This document shows positions 24,798 to 33,179 of a DNA stretch of 64,000 nt, one piece after another. The stretch is taken from positions 11,239-75,238 of the forward strand of contig JAZTXB010000047.1 in assembly GCA_045636225.1 (NCBI GenBank), given 5' to 3'. Source of the DNA: UMGS1613 sp045636225. GTDB lineage: Bacteria; Bacillota_I; Bacilli_A; RF39; UBA660. Numbering within the stretch: the first letter of the stretch is position 1; each line of letters begins with the position of its first letter. Made by a program: the position numbers and the translations under genes. Under the pieces are notes generated by a model that saw nothing but the letters and a program-made list of their open reading frames with translations, was not told the origin of the DNA and searched no databases.

Positions 24798-25772
24798 CTA
24801 CTTAATCTTCTTTTCTTCATCATTATGTAATAAAATATTAACGAATTCTTTTATTTCATTACTAAATTGTGGTAATTTTATTATTTCTAACAATAATTTA
24901 TCAAAAAGATATTCTGGTAATTTATAGAAACTTAAAATTTGTGACTTCTCTATACCAAATTGATATAACTTTGATACAATATCATTTAACATTATTTTTT
25001 TATTAGTTAAATCATTACTTAACAATAACATTTCTATTTGTAAATATCTTTTTAAATTATCATAATGTTCTTTTTTTAGTAATTGTTCTATTTTTTTGTC
25101 TGATAATAAAGTAAAAGCAGCAATTGTACTAACTTCATTTTTTTGTGAAGTAAATTCTAAATTAGCCCCACTACATAAATAATCACTAGCATAACATAAT
25201 TTTTTATAATCTGATTGTTCTAAACAAGTTAAATTCTTTTCAGCAACTTTTATTTGATATCTATCCTCAATTATAAACATATTTCTAGGAACATTTAATC
25301 TTTCTCTTGTGTTTTTAGCTATCTTTTCTTCAATTTTTCTTTTAACACCTATACCAAAATTTTCTTCTATATAATTAGTTTCATCAAATAATCTTTTAAA
25401 TTTATTAAGTTGACATAAATTATTTGAACAAATATCTTGTATCCTATAACGTGTATTTAAAATATCATCTATTATTTTAGTTACTAAAGCAAGGTCTTCT
25501 TTTTCTTCTCTTTTTTTATCTAATTCAAAAATATAATCAATTTTACTTTTTAACAATTCATACTCTTCTTCTGTTAAAAACTCTAACATATAATCCTTTT
25601 CTGATATATATTTTTTTATAGTATTAATCCCTATTGGAACTAATGATTGAATTTCATAAAGATTGGTTTTATTATCTACTAACACAAATTTAAGTAAATT
25701 AATTACTTTTTTTGCTTTTACTTTTTGTATTTTACTATTATATAAATCCATTATTTTATTTTCTAAATTCAT
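24798..25772 (-). CDS. Hypothetical HTH protein between lepA and hemW
   Basis: GAGGAATAAT before ATG at 25772 fits better than the frame's first ATG at 25784 (which overlaps lepA), giving 324 residues. The N-terminal part (TNLYEIQSLVPIGINTIKKY, then EFLTEEEYELLKSK) aligns with the HTH and following helix of the next gene. A second related segment may lie at about residues 105-145. The C-terminal half is helical and of unknown fold. No enzymatic motif is visible. Translationally coupled to lepA (stop and start 2 bp apart). Confidence 0.6.
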   Translation of the reverse strand: MNLENKIMDLYNSKIQKVKAKKVINLLKFVLVDNKTNLYEIQSLVPIGINTIKKYISEKDYMLEFLTEEEYELLKSKIDYIFELDKKREEKEDLALVTKIIDDILNTRYRIQDICSNNLCQLNKFKRLFDETNYIEENFGIGVKRKIEEKIAKNTRERLNVPRNMFIIEDRYQIKVAEKNLTCLEQSDYKKLCYASDYLCSGANLEFTSQKNEVSTIAAFTLLSDKKIEQLLKKEHYDNLKRYLQIEMLLLSNDLTNKKIMLNDIVSKLYQFGIEKSQILSFYKLPEYLFDKLLLEIIKLPQFSNEIKEFVNILLHNDEEKKIK

Positions 25773-25773
25773 A

Positions 25774-27573
25774 TTATTCCTCATCCATAGAAAGTACTGA
25801 TAAAAACGCCTCTTGAGGTACTTCTACACTACCAACCATTTTCATTCTTTTTTTACCTTCTTTTTGTTTTTCTAATAATTTTCTTTTTCTTGATACGTCC
25901 CCACCATAACATTTAGCAAGTACGTTTTTTCTAACAGCTTTAATATCACTTCTTGCAATTGCTTTTGTCCCTATTACTGCTTGAACTGGTATTTCAAATT
26001 GTTGACGTGGTATTAATCTTCTTAAATTTTCTACTATTGCTTTACCCCTATTATAGGCAAAATCTTTATGAACTATTAAACTTAAAGCATCAACTATATC
26101 GCCATTTAATAATATATCCATTTTAACTAAATTACTTTCTTTATAACCAATTATTTCATAATCAAAAGATGCATACCCTTTAGTATAACTTTTTAATTTA
26201 TCAAAAAAATCATATACTATTTCTGACAAAGGTATTTCATAATGAATATTTACACGAGTAGTATCTATGTACTCCATAGAAACATAATTACCTCTTTTAT
26301 TTTGACACAGTTCCATAATAGGTCCAATATATTCACTTGGGACAAATATATTTGTTCTAATATAAGGTTCTGATATACTCTTTATTTTTTGTCTATCAGG
26401 CATTTTAGCAGGACTATCTATATTTACAATGGTTCTATCAGTAAGTTCTACTTCATAAATAACCGATGGACTAGTTGCGATTAATTCAATACCAAATTCT
26501 CTTTCAATACGTTCTTCTATTATTTCCATATGAAGAAGTCCTAAAAATCCACATCTAAAACCAAAACCTAATGCTTGAGATGTTTCTGGTTCAAATTCAA
26601 GCGACGCATCATTTAATTTTAATTTTTCTAAAGCTTCTCTTAAATCTGGAAATTTATTTGATTCAATTGGATAAATACCACAAAATACCATAGGTTTCAT
26701 AGGTTTATATCCTGGAAGAGGTTCTTTACTAGGGGAATCTGCATTAGTAATTGTATCCCCTACTTTTACATCTTCTATTTTCTTTATACTAGCACATAAA
26801 TAACCTACTTCACCGGTAGTAAGAATATTTTTCTTTTTAACATGTGGTGTGTTTACACCTACTTCAACTACATCATAAATATTGTTAGTAGCAAACATTT
26901 TAATTTTATCTCCTACTTTTACACTACCATTTACAACTCTAATTAAAGTAACTATTCCCCTGTAAGAATCAAAATAACTATCAAATATTAAAGCTTGTAA
27001 ATTATCGTCTTTTTTCCCTTTAGGAGAAGGAATTCTATCTATTACAGCTTCAACTAATTCTTTTATTCCTATCCCATTTTTCGCACTACATAAAATAATT
27101 TCATCTTCACTAAACCCTAAATTATCTTTTAATTCTTGTTTTACTTTTTCTATATTAGCATTAGGAAGATCTATTTTATTAATAACAGGAATAATTGTTA
27201 AATCATTTTCCATAGCAAGATAAAGATTAGCAAGTGTCTGAGCCTCTATACCTTGAGCAGCATCTACAACTAAAATTGCACCTTCACACGCAGCTAAACT
27301 TCTTGAAACTTCATATGTAAAGTCTACATGCCCAGGGGTATCTATTAAATGTAATAAATAATCTTCGCCTTTATAATTATAATTTAACTGAACTGTATTT
27401 AATTTTATTGTAATACCACGTTCTCTCTCAATATCCATACTATCAAGTAGTTGTGCTTGTTTTTCTCTTTCTGTAATTGCTCCTGTTACATCAAGTATTC
27501 TATCGGCTAAAGTACTTTTACCATGATCTATGTGAGCAATTATAGAAAAATTTCTAATATTTTCCTGTTTCAT
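25774..27573 (-). CDS. lepA: Elongation factor 4 (LepA)
   Basis: The frame opens with a GTG at 27582 that is part of the AGGTG ribosome site, so the ATG at 27573 is the start (599 residues, normal for LepA). GTPase motifs: AHIDHGKST, ERERGITIK, DTPGHVDF, NKIDLP and SAKNGIG. The LepA-specific C-terminal domain is intact, ending in KKRMKMVGSVEVPQEAFLSVL. It acts on the ribosome during initiation/back-translocation. First gene of a lepA-HTH-HTH-hemW run. Confidence 0.97.
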   Translation of the reverse strand: MKQENIRNFSIIAHIDHGKSTLADRILDVTGAITEREKQAQLLDSMDIERERGITIKLNTVQLNYNYKGEDYLLHLIDTPGHVDFTYEVSRSLAACEGAILVVDAAQGIEAQTLANLYLAMENDLTIIPVINKIDLPNANIEKVKQELKDNLGFSEDEIILCSAKNGIGIKELVEAVIDRIPSPKGKKDDNLQALIFDSYFDSYRGIVTLIRVVNGSVKVGDKIKMFATNNIYDVVEVGVNTPHVKKKNILTTGEVGYLCASIKKIEDVKVGDTITNADSPSKEPLPGYKPMKPMVFCGIYPIESNKFPDLREALEKLKLNDASLEFEPETSQALGFGFRCGFLGLLHMEIIEERIEREFGIELIATSPSVIYEVELTDRTIVNIDSPAKMPDRQKIKSISEPYIRTNIFVPSEYIGPIMELCQNKRGNYVSMEYIDTTRVNIHYEIPLSEIVYDFFDKLKSYTKGYASFDYEIIGYKESNLVKMDILLNGDIVDALSLIVHKDFAYNRGKAIVENLRRLIPRQQFEIPVQAVIGTKAIARSDIKAVRKNVLAKCYGGDVSRKRKLLEKQKEGKKRMKMVGSVEVPQEAFLSVLSMDEE

Positions 27574-27599
27574 TTCATTCACCTATTCATTATTATATC

Positions 27600-27627
27600 A
27601 AAAAAACATATTATTTTAAATATGTTT
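27600..27627 (-). terminator. Terminator of the pilin-like gene
   Basis: Minus-strand AAACATATTT-loop-AATATGTTT followed by seven T, immediately after the pilin-like gene's stop. Confidence 0.75.
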
Positions 27628-29232
27628 TTATTTATAATATTCAAGTTCTATTTTACTTGGGCTAACTTCAGTTTCAATCAATATATTATTAAATCCTTGA
27701 TTAAGTAGAATATCAGGTAATTCTATATCTTCTTCTTTTCGAGTATTTAAAACTTCTAAAGTACCATCTTCTAATTTTTCTATATATCTAATAACTTTTT
27801 GATTTTTAAAATCTACATAATCACACATTTCATCTTTACACCTTAAAGGTTCTTTTATATAAATGTTAGCCCTAGAACCTTTATATGATTCATAATGTGT
27901 CGAAACATCATTTTCTTCTAACTGTATATTAGTATATATTGTCTCCACATTTATTTCATTAGGTCTTAAAATAACTACAATAATTTCACAGTTTTCTGGA
28001 GTAATAAAATTAGTGTGAACAGTATCCGATATATATTCTCCACCTGATGTATAAAAAGCCACTCCAATACTATAAGTTTGTTCTTGGAATATAGAATACT
28101 TTGTATTAGGCTTTACCTTAAATGGAATTCCTATACCATATCCATTTCCAGTAACTTCTAATGTTATCTGCTCATTAGAAACAGAGTATGATTTAACATA
28201 GTGTGGATAATAATAATTATTCATTGTCAACCCAACATAATATTTGTTAAATTCAAAATCCCTTTTATTAGTGTTAGGTCCTCCAGATGATAAAGTTCCT
28301 AAAGTTCTAGTTTGTATATCAAATAAGTTCTTACCACTTACTTTAACTGGTATTTTATATCCATAAGGCTCGTACGATGTTACTTTATTATCTATTTCAA
28401 ATTGTATATTTTTTATATAAGCATTTTCTGTTACTCCTCGATAAAGCAAAACTTTACTATCTAGCATTTCCTGGGTACATTCATATACATTACCTTTTAT
28501 TATTGATTTTTTATAAACATCAAGATAAAAATAAGTTACATTACTATTATCTCTCTCAGCATTAGTTTCAAAATTAAAAATAAATTTATCACCTACTTTT
28601 AAATCAGGACATAAATTACTTAATTTACCTATAGAAAAACCATTTTCAAAATAATCACCCATTATAAATCCATTATAATTATCAACATATATAATTTGTT
28701 TCATTGTTAAAAGACCCGGACTTATATTCATTATATTAAATAAATTTTTTGTTCTATGTCCTACTTCTTCTTCATTTCCATATATATTATAATCTAATAA
28801 CTTTGATTCTTTTGAAGTATTTAAAATTATACTATTTCCTTCAAATACTTTTCTTACTTTATTTTTATTACATACGTGTTTATCCTGTTCTTTATAGCAA
28901 TTATATCCATTTATTACTAAATCTTCATATGTAATAGTTCCAATTTTATCTATTAGTATTTTTCCTTCAACTGAATTCTTTGAATTTATCTCTAAAATTT
29001 CTTCTCCGTTTTTACATATTCCATCATTACATTCAAATACTATGTTTTCTGCTTTTTTTTGATTAGCAAAATATAATTTTGCAGCTCTTTCTATATTTTG
29101 CATACTTACTACATTACTATTTTTATTAACATCATCTATTATATTTAATACTATTGGGGTTGCGATTAACGCAATGATTGCTAATATTACTATTACTGCG
29201 AGTAGTTCTATTAATGTAAAACCTTTTCTCAT
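27628..29232 (-). CDS. Type IV pilin-like adhesin with phage-tail-like binding modules
   Basis: 534 residues. The N-terminus MRKGFTLIELLAVIVILAII is a type III (prepilin) signal with cleavage before the Phe of FTLIE and a pilin N-terminal helix. The rest is far longer than a pilin (about 150 residues). Two repeated modules follow, each starting KNLF and ending with a YEPY/YESY tail: RTKNLFNIM...SYEPYGYKIPVKVSG and GKNLFDIQ...HYESYKGSRANIYIKEPLR. This 'KNLF...YEPY...EPLR' pattern is typical of phage tail/baseplate receptor-binding proteins. Likely a surface adhesin using the pilus or pseudopilus export route. No pilus assembly gene is in the window. Confidence 0.8.
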   Translation of the reverse strand: MRKGFTLIELLAVIVILAIIALIATPIVLNIIDDVNKNSNVVSMQNIERAAKLYFANQKKAENIVFECNDGICKNGEEILEINSKNSVEGKILIDKIGTITYEDLVINGYNCYKEQDKHVCNKNKVRKVFEGNSIILNTSKESKLLDYNIYGNEEEVGHRTKNLFNIMNISPGLLTMKQIIYVDNYNGFIMGDYFENGFSIGKLSNLCPDLKVGDKFIFNFETNAERDNSNVTYFYLDVYKKSIIKGNVYECTQEMLDSKVLLYRGVTENAYIKNIQFEIDNKVTSYEPYGYKIPVKVSGKNLFDIQTRTLGTLSSGGPNTNKRDFEFNKYYVGLTMNNYYYPHYVKSYSVSNEQITLEVTGNGYGIGIPFKVKPNTKYSIFQEQTYSIGVAFYTSGGEYISDTVHTNFITPENCEIIVVILRPNEINVETIYTNIQLEENDVSTHYESYKGSRANIYIKEPLRCKDEMCDYVDFKNQKVIRYIEKLEDGTLEVLNTRKEEDIELPDILLNQGFNNILIETEVSPSKIELEYYK

Positions 29233-29256
29233 TTAATCACACCCTTATCCTAATAC

Positions 29257-29265
29257 ATTATAACA
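29257..29265 (-). promoter_or_regulatory. Extended -10 promoter of the pilin-like gene
   Basis: Minus-strand TGTTATAAT, 25 bp upstream of the ATG, with a GGGTGTGAT ribosome site between. Confidence 0.5.
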
Positions 29266-29291
29266 TTATTTGATTTTTTTGTAAATTAAAA

Positions 29292-29309
29292 ACTAGGGGT
29301 AACCCTAGT
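29292..29309 (-). terminator. Terminator of cca
   Basis: Minus-strand ACTAGGG-ttac-CCCTAGT followed by TTTTTAATTT; the stem overlaps the cca stop codon. Confidence 0.8.
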
Positions 29310-30393
29310 AATTATTTATAATATATTGCTTTAAAGTTTCTTTATCATTAGTAAGTAATTTATTTACTATTTTATATTCTAAATCAGTAAAAATTTCCTT
29401 TAAAAACTTTCCTGGTCTTTTATTTAATAATTCACATATTTCTTTTGCATCTATTTTTATTTCTGTTTTATTATGAATATATAAACTATTATACTTTTCA
29501 TTTATAAGTTTTTTATCTATTCCTTTTATTTCCCCTACTATAGTAGATATATATAGTCCATAATTATATAAATTATTATAATCTAATATATTTTTTTCTA
29601 TTAATTCATTAATTGCCTGTATTGATTCTTTTTCAGTGTTATTAAAAGAATATTTATCTAATACATCAAGTTGTGACCAAATACCAATCAAATAAGTTGT
29701 AGGTATTAGATTATCTAAATTTGAAAGTTCTAACGGTTCATCTAATCCCAATTCTTTAATTAAAGATATACCGTATGCTGAATTATTACTCGAAAATATT
29801 TTATCTAATTCTTCTTTTTTTCTATAATAAGATAAAGATTTTAATAATCCACTATTCATTTTTATAGCTTCTTTTAACTCATCATCAAGTTTAAAATTAA
29901 GCGTAGTTGCAAATCTAATAGCACGAAGTATTCTTAGGGAATCTTCATATATTCTCATATTAGCATTTCCAACAGTCCTTATTATTTTATCATTTATATC
30001 TTTTTTTCCATCTAATAAATCAATAAGATTTCCACTAGAGTCTATACACATAGTATTCATAGTAAAATCTCGTCTTTTTAAATCATCTAACAAATTATTT
30101 ACGTATTCTATTTCTATAGGTTTTCTATTATTTAAATATTTAATATCTTTCCTAAACGTAGTAATTTCAAAACGAATATTATTAACCATTAATGTTACTG
30201 AACCATATTGCTCAGATGGTAACATTGTATTACCAAATATATCCTTAAGTTCCTTTGGCGTTGCACTAGTACAGATGTCAAAATCCATACTATCTCTTCC
30301 AATATATATATCCCTAGGATATCCCCCTACTAAATAAGCTTGATAGCCATTACTATTAATTTTTTTTAATACCTTTAAAGCTGTTTCGTTCAT
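29305..30393 (-). CDS. cca: CCA-adding tRNA nucleotidyltransferase
   Basis: 362 residues. Class II nucleotidyltransferase head: YLVGGYPRDIYIGRDSMDFDICTS (GG...R, DxD), then RRDFTMNTMCIDSSGNLIDLLDG and RILRAIRFATTL. It adds or repairs the 3' CCA of tRNAs. The C-terminal body is somewhat shorter than the common 400-residue form and lacks an HD domain. Ends 8 bp after the kinase gene's stop on the same strand, so the two may be co-transcribed. Confidence 0.92.
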   Translation of the reverse strand: MNETALKVLKKINSNGYQAYLVGGYPRDIYIGRDSMDFDICTSATPKELKDIFGNTMLPSEQYGSVTLMVNNIRFEITTFRKDIKYLNNRKPIEIEYVNNLLDDLKRRDFTMNTMCIDSSGNLIDLLDGKKDINDKIIRTVGNANMRIYEDSLRILRAIRFATTLNFKLDDELKEAIKMNSGLLKSLSYYRKKEELDKIFSSNNSAYGISLIKELGLDEPLELSNLDNLIPTTYLIGIWSQLDVLDKYSFNNTEKESIQAINELIEKNILDYNNLYNYGLYISTIVGEIKGIDKKLINEKYNSLYIHNKTEIKIDAKEICELLNKRPGKFLKEIFTDLEYKIVNKLLTNDKETLKQYIINNY

Positions 30394-30401
30394 TTACTCC
30401 T

Positions 30402-31556
30402 CTATCCTTTTATTTTTTGTTTATTATTTTCTCTACATATTTTATATGTTTGTAAAATGAAATTATTTATTTCTGGTAGTTTTTTTTCTATATCAGATAA
30501 TAATTTAAGTTGATTTCTAGCTCTTACTAAATTATGTTTATCATAGCAAGTTTTAAAATATGTATCACCATTTATATAGTCATTTAAAAATCTTAAAGCA
30601 AGTTCAAAAGTAAGTACTTTTATAGCTTCACCCATATTACAAACTTCTTCTTCTGTTAAATAAGATGCCATTTCATTTAAATATCCTTTTGTATATTCTT
30701 TAAATAATTCTATATTTAAAGAAACTTTACTTAAATCTTTTTCATCTTCTTCTGCAGTAGCACATGTACTTCTTACTCCATCTCCATAATCATATAAATA
30801 ACTTCCTGGCATAACAGTATCTAGGTCTATAACCGTTAAATAATCACCAGTATCTTTATCCATCATTACATTATTAACTTTAGTATCGTTATGTGTTACA
30901 CGAGTAGGTATTGTTCCTTTTTTCAATAAATTAACAATTTTGTCTTTACATCCTTTGTTTTTTAAAATTTCTATAATTTCTTCAGAAACTTCAGATGCTC
31001 TATCACATACATCAAGCTCTATATCAGACATAAAATCATCAAATCTTTTTTGAGTATTATGAAAGTCTGGAATTGTTGTTTCTAATTCTTCTGCATCATA
31101 ATCACTTAATAATTTTTGGAAATGTCCAAAAGCTTCCCCTACTTTATATACAACTTTCTTATCAGTTGATGAATCATATGATATAGAATTTTCTATACAA
31201 TTATAAGCTCTATAATATTGTTTTTCCCCTGTTTTTTCGTCTATTATAACAGCAAGCGATTTATTATTCTTATTTTTTATAACTGATAAGCAAGGATGAA
31301 TATTATCATCACAAAATTGACTTTTCATTTCTATAAAACTAGTTACATTTTCTATGTTTTTCATTAATTTGTAAGGTTCTTTAAATACCATTGTATTTAT
31401 CTTTTGAAATATAAAACATTTTTCCGTTCCATCAAACATTTTATATTTAGCAATAAATGTCTTATTTATATTACCACTACCATGACATTTAACACTATCT
31501 TCTATAAGTTCACCTTTTATATCAAATTGTTCACATATTTTTTTTATATCATTCAT
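30402..31556 (-). CDS. Aminoglycoside-phosphotransferase-fold kinase, N-acetylhexosamine 1-kinase-like
   Basis: The open frame begins at 31589, but GGGGGAG fits the ATG at 31556 (384 residues). Kinase motifs: VTHNDTKVNNVMMD (catalytic loop, Asp in HND) and VIDLDTVMPGSYLYDYGDG (metal-binding Asp). The 'HNDTK-NN' and 'DLDTVMPG' forms are those of N-acetylhexosamine 1-kinases (NahK), which phosphorylate GlcNAc/GalNAc from mucin glycans. No lacto-N-biose phosphorylase is nearby, so the pathway is unproven. Promoter at 31596-31623. Confidence 0.8.
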   Translation of the reverse strand: MNDIKKICEQFDIKGELIEDSVKCHGSGNINKTFIAKYKMFDGTEKCFIFQKINTMVFKEPYKLMKNIENVTSFIEMKSQFCDDNIHPCLSVIKNKNNKSLAVIIDEKTGEKQYYRAYNCIENSISYDSSTDKKVVYKVGEAFGHFQKLLSDYDAEELETTIPDFHNTQKRFDDFMSDIELDVCDRASEVSEEIIEILKNKGCKDKIVNLLKKGTIPTRVTHNDTKVNNVMMDKDTGDYLTVIDLDTVMPGSYLYDYGDGVRSTCATAEEDEKDLSKVSLNIELFKEYTKGYLNEMASYLTEEEVCNMGEAIKVLTFELALRFLNDYINGDTYFKTCYDKHNLVRARNQLKLLSDIEKKLPEINNFILQTYKICRENNKQKIKG

Positions 31557-31595
31557 TTTTATATCTCCCCCAGTGGACAAAGAGCCCACAAAAAT

Positions 31596-31623
31596 ATTAT
31601 ACCACTTATAAATAAAAATTCAA
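31596..31623 (-). promoter_or_regulatory. Promoter of the kinase-cca unit
   Basis: Minus-strand -35 TTGAAT, 16-bp spacer, -10 TATAAT with TGG extension. Confidence 0.65.
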
Positions 31624-31633
31624 ATCAAAAAAA

Positions 31634-31652
31634 AAGCATTAGTTTAATGCTT
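31634..31652 (-). terminator. Terminator of the HU gene
   Basis: Minus-strand AAGCATTA-aac-TAATGCTT followed by a long T-run; the stem includes the last codons of the gene. Confidence 0.88.
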
Positions 31653-31911
31653 CTTTTAATTTAGATCCAGCTTTTACTTTAACAGCAACTCTTGCAGGTA
31701 TTTTTACAGTTTCACCAGTTCTTGGATTACGTCCACTTTTAGCTGGTTTTTTTTCTGCAGCAAAAGTACAGAAACCTGTTAAAGTTACTTTTCCATCTTC
31801 TTTTAATCCTTTTGTAACACCACCCATAAATGCATCAAGTGCACGAGTAGCGTCAGCTTTTGTTAATCCTGCTTCTTCAGCGATATAATTTACTAAATCT
31901 GTTTTTGTCAT
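31639..31911 (-). CDS. hup: HU-family DNA-binding protein
   Basis: 90 residues, the standard HU length. MTKTDLVNYIAEEAGLTKADATRAL is the helical dimer part, and GRNPRTGETVKIPARVAVKVKAGSKLKEA is the DNA-bending arm with the RNPxTG signature. A nucleoid protein expected to be abundant; in line with this it has a good promoter (31960-31988), a strong GGGAGG ribosome site and its own terminator. Confidence 0.97.
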   Translation of the reverse strand: MTKTDLVNYIAEEAGLTKADATRALDAFMGGVTKGLKEDGKVTLTGFCTFAAEKKPAKSGRNPRTGETVKIPARVAVKVKAGSKLKEALN

Positions 31912-31959
31912 TTTGACTACCTCCCTATCTAATTGCTAAGCTATCTTGCTTACAATCTA

Positions 31960-31988
31960 ATATTATCATATCTAAAATTGCTTTGCAA
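31960..31988 (-). promoter_or_regulatory. Promoter of the HU gene
   Basis: Minus-strand -35 TTGCAA, 17-bp spacer, -10 TAATAT. Confidence 0.7.
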
Positions 31989-32038
31989 CATTTTTTTTAA
32001 AAAAAGTCTATTTTTTACTTATTTTTCAACAAAAAAGA

Positions 32039-33172
32039 CTATTTATTCTTCTTTAAATAGTCTTCTATCTTATTAAACTCAGATGTTTTTAAATTTGTAG
32101 CACTTAGTTCTTCAAACAATTTCTTTTGTTTTTTATCTATTTTCTCTGGAATTATAACATTTATTACAACATACATATTACCTTTTGTCCCTAAACGTAA
32201 ATCTTCTATACCTTTTCCTTTTAATCTATGTTTATCTCCGGTCTGAGCTCCTGCTTCAATAGTCAACTTTACATTTCCATATAAAGTTGGTATTTCTCTT
32301 TTACATCCTAATACAGCTTCTGCTATTGTAATTGGAAGTTCTAAATAAATATCATTTTCTTCTCTTTCATATAATTCATGTGATTTAACTCTAAATTCTA
32401 AATATAAATCTCCATTAGCACCACCATTTGAACCGCTATCTCCCTTTCCAGAAAGTCTAAGTTGATTGCCGGTATCTACTCCTGCTGGAATTTTAACTTC
32501 TAATGTTTTATTTTCTTTTACTTTGCCTGTTCCCCTGCAGTCAGAACAAACTGATGAATATGTTTTACCCTTTCCATTACAATCAGGACAAGTAGTTCTT
32601 GTCATAAATGCACCAAATAAAGTATTTTGCTGAGATGTTACAGAACCACTACCATGGCAAGTAGAACAAGTTTTCTCACCTTTTCCACCCTTGCCATCAC
32701 ATTCATTACATTCTTCATATACATCAAGATTTATCTTTTTTTTGCACCCAAATACAGCTTCTTCAAAACTTAAATCAACTCTCATTAACTTATCTGCGCC
32801 ACGGCGAGCCCTACTACCTCTACTAGAACTACCTCCACCGAAACCTCCAAAGTTAGAAAAACCTCCACCAAATGCAGAACCAAACAAGTCTCCAAAAATA
32901 TCACTAAAATCAAAATCAGAAAAATCAAATCCAGCTCCACCATTCATTTGATCGAATGCGGCATGACCATATTGATCATATTGTTTTCTTTTTGATTCAT
33001 CAGAAAGTACAGCATATGCTTCTTGTGCTTCTTTAAATTTTTCTGCTGCATCTGGTTCTTTAGAAACATCCGGATGATATTTCTTAGCTAGTTTTCTAAA
33101 AGCACTTTTAATTTCTTTTTCATCAGCATTTTTAGAAACACCTAGCACTTCATAATAATCTCTTTTATTCAT
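32039..33172 (-). CDS. dnaJ: Chaperone DnaJ
   Basis: 377 residues. J domain 1-70 with the HPD motif (KYHPDVS), a Gly/Phe-rich linker (about 75-120), four CxxCxGxG zinc repeats (CNECDGKG, CSTCHGSG, CPDCNGKG, CSDCRGTG), and two C-terminal substrate-binding domains. It stimulates the DnaK ATPase and delivers substrates. Last gene of the hrcA-grpE-dnaK-pepF-dnaJ run, 7 bp after pepF. The 32000-32038 gap contains a T-rich imperfect hairpin that may be its terminator. Confidence 0.97.
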   Translation of the reverse strand: MNKRDYYEVLGVSKNADEKEIKSAFRKLAKKYHPDVSKEPDAAEKFKEAQEAYAVLSDESKRKQYDQYGHAAFDQMNGGAGFDFSDFDFSDIFGDLFGSAFGGGFSNFGGFGGGSSSRGSRARRGADKLMRVDLSFEEAVFGCKKKINLDVYEECNECDGKGGKGEKTCSTCHGSGSVTSQQNTLFGAFMTRTTCPDCNGKGKTYSSVCSDCRGTGKVKENKTLEVKIPAGVDTGNQLRLSGKGDSGSNGGANGDLYLEFRVKSHELYEREENDIYLELPITIAEAVLGCKREIPTLYGNVKLTIEAGAQTGDKHRLKGKGIEDLRLGTKGNMYVVINVIIPEKIDKKQKKLFEELSATNLKTSEFNKIEDYLKKNK

Positions 33173-33179
33173 ACTTCAC

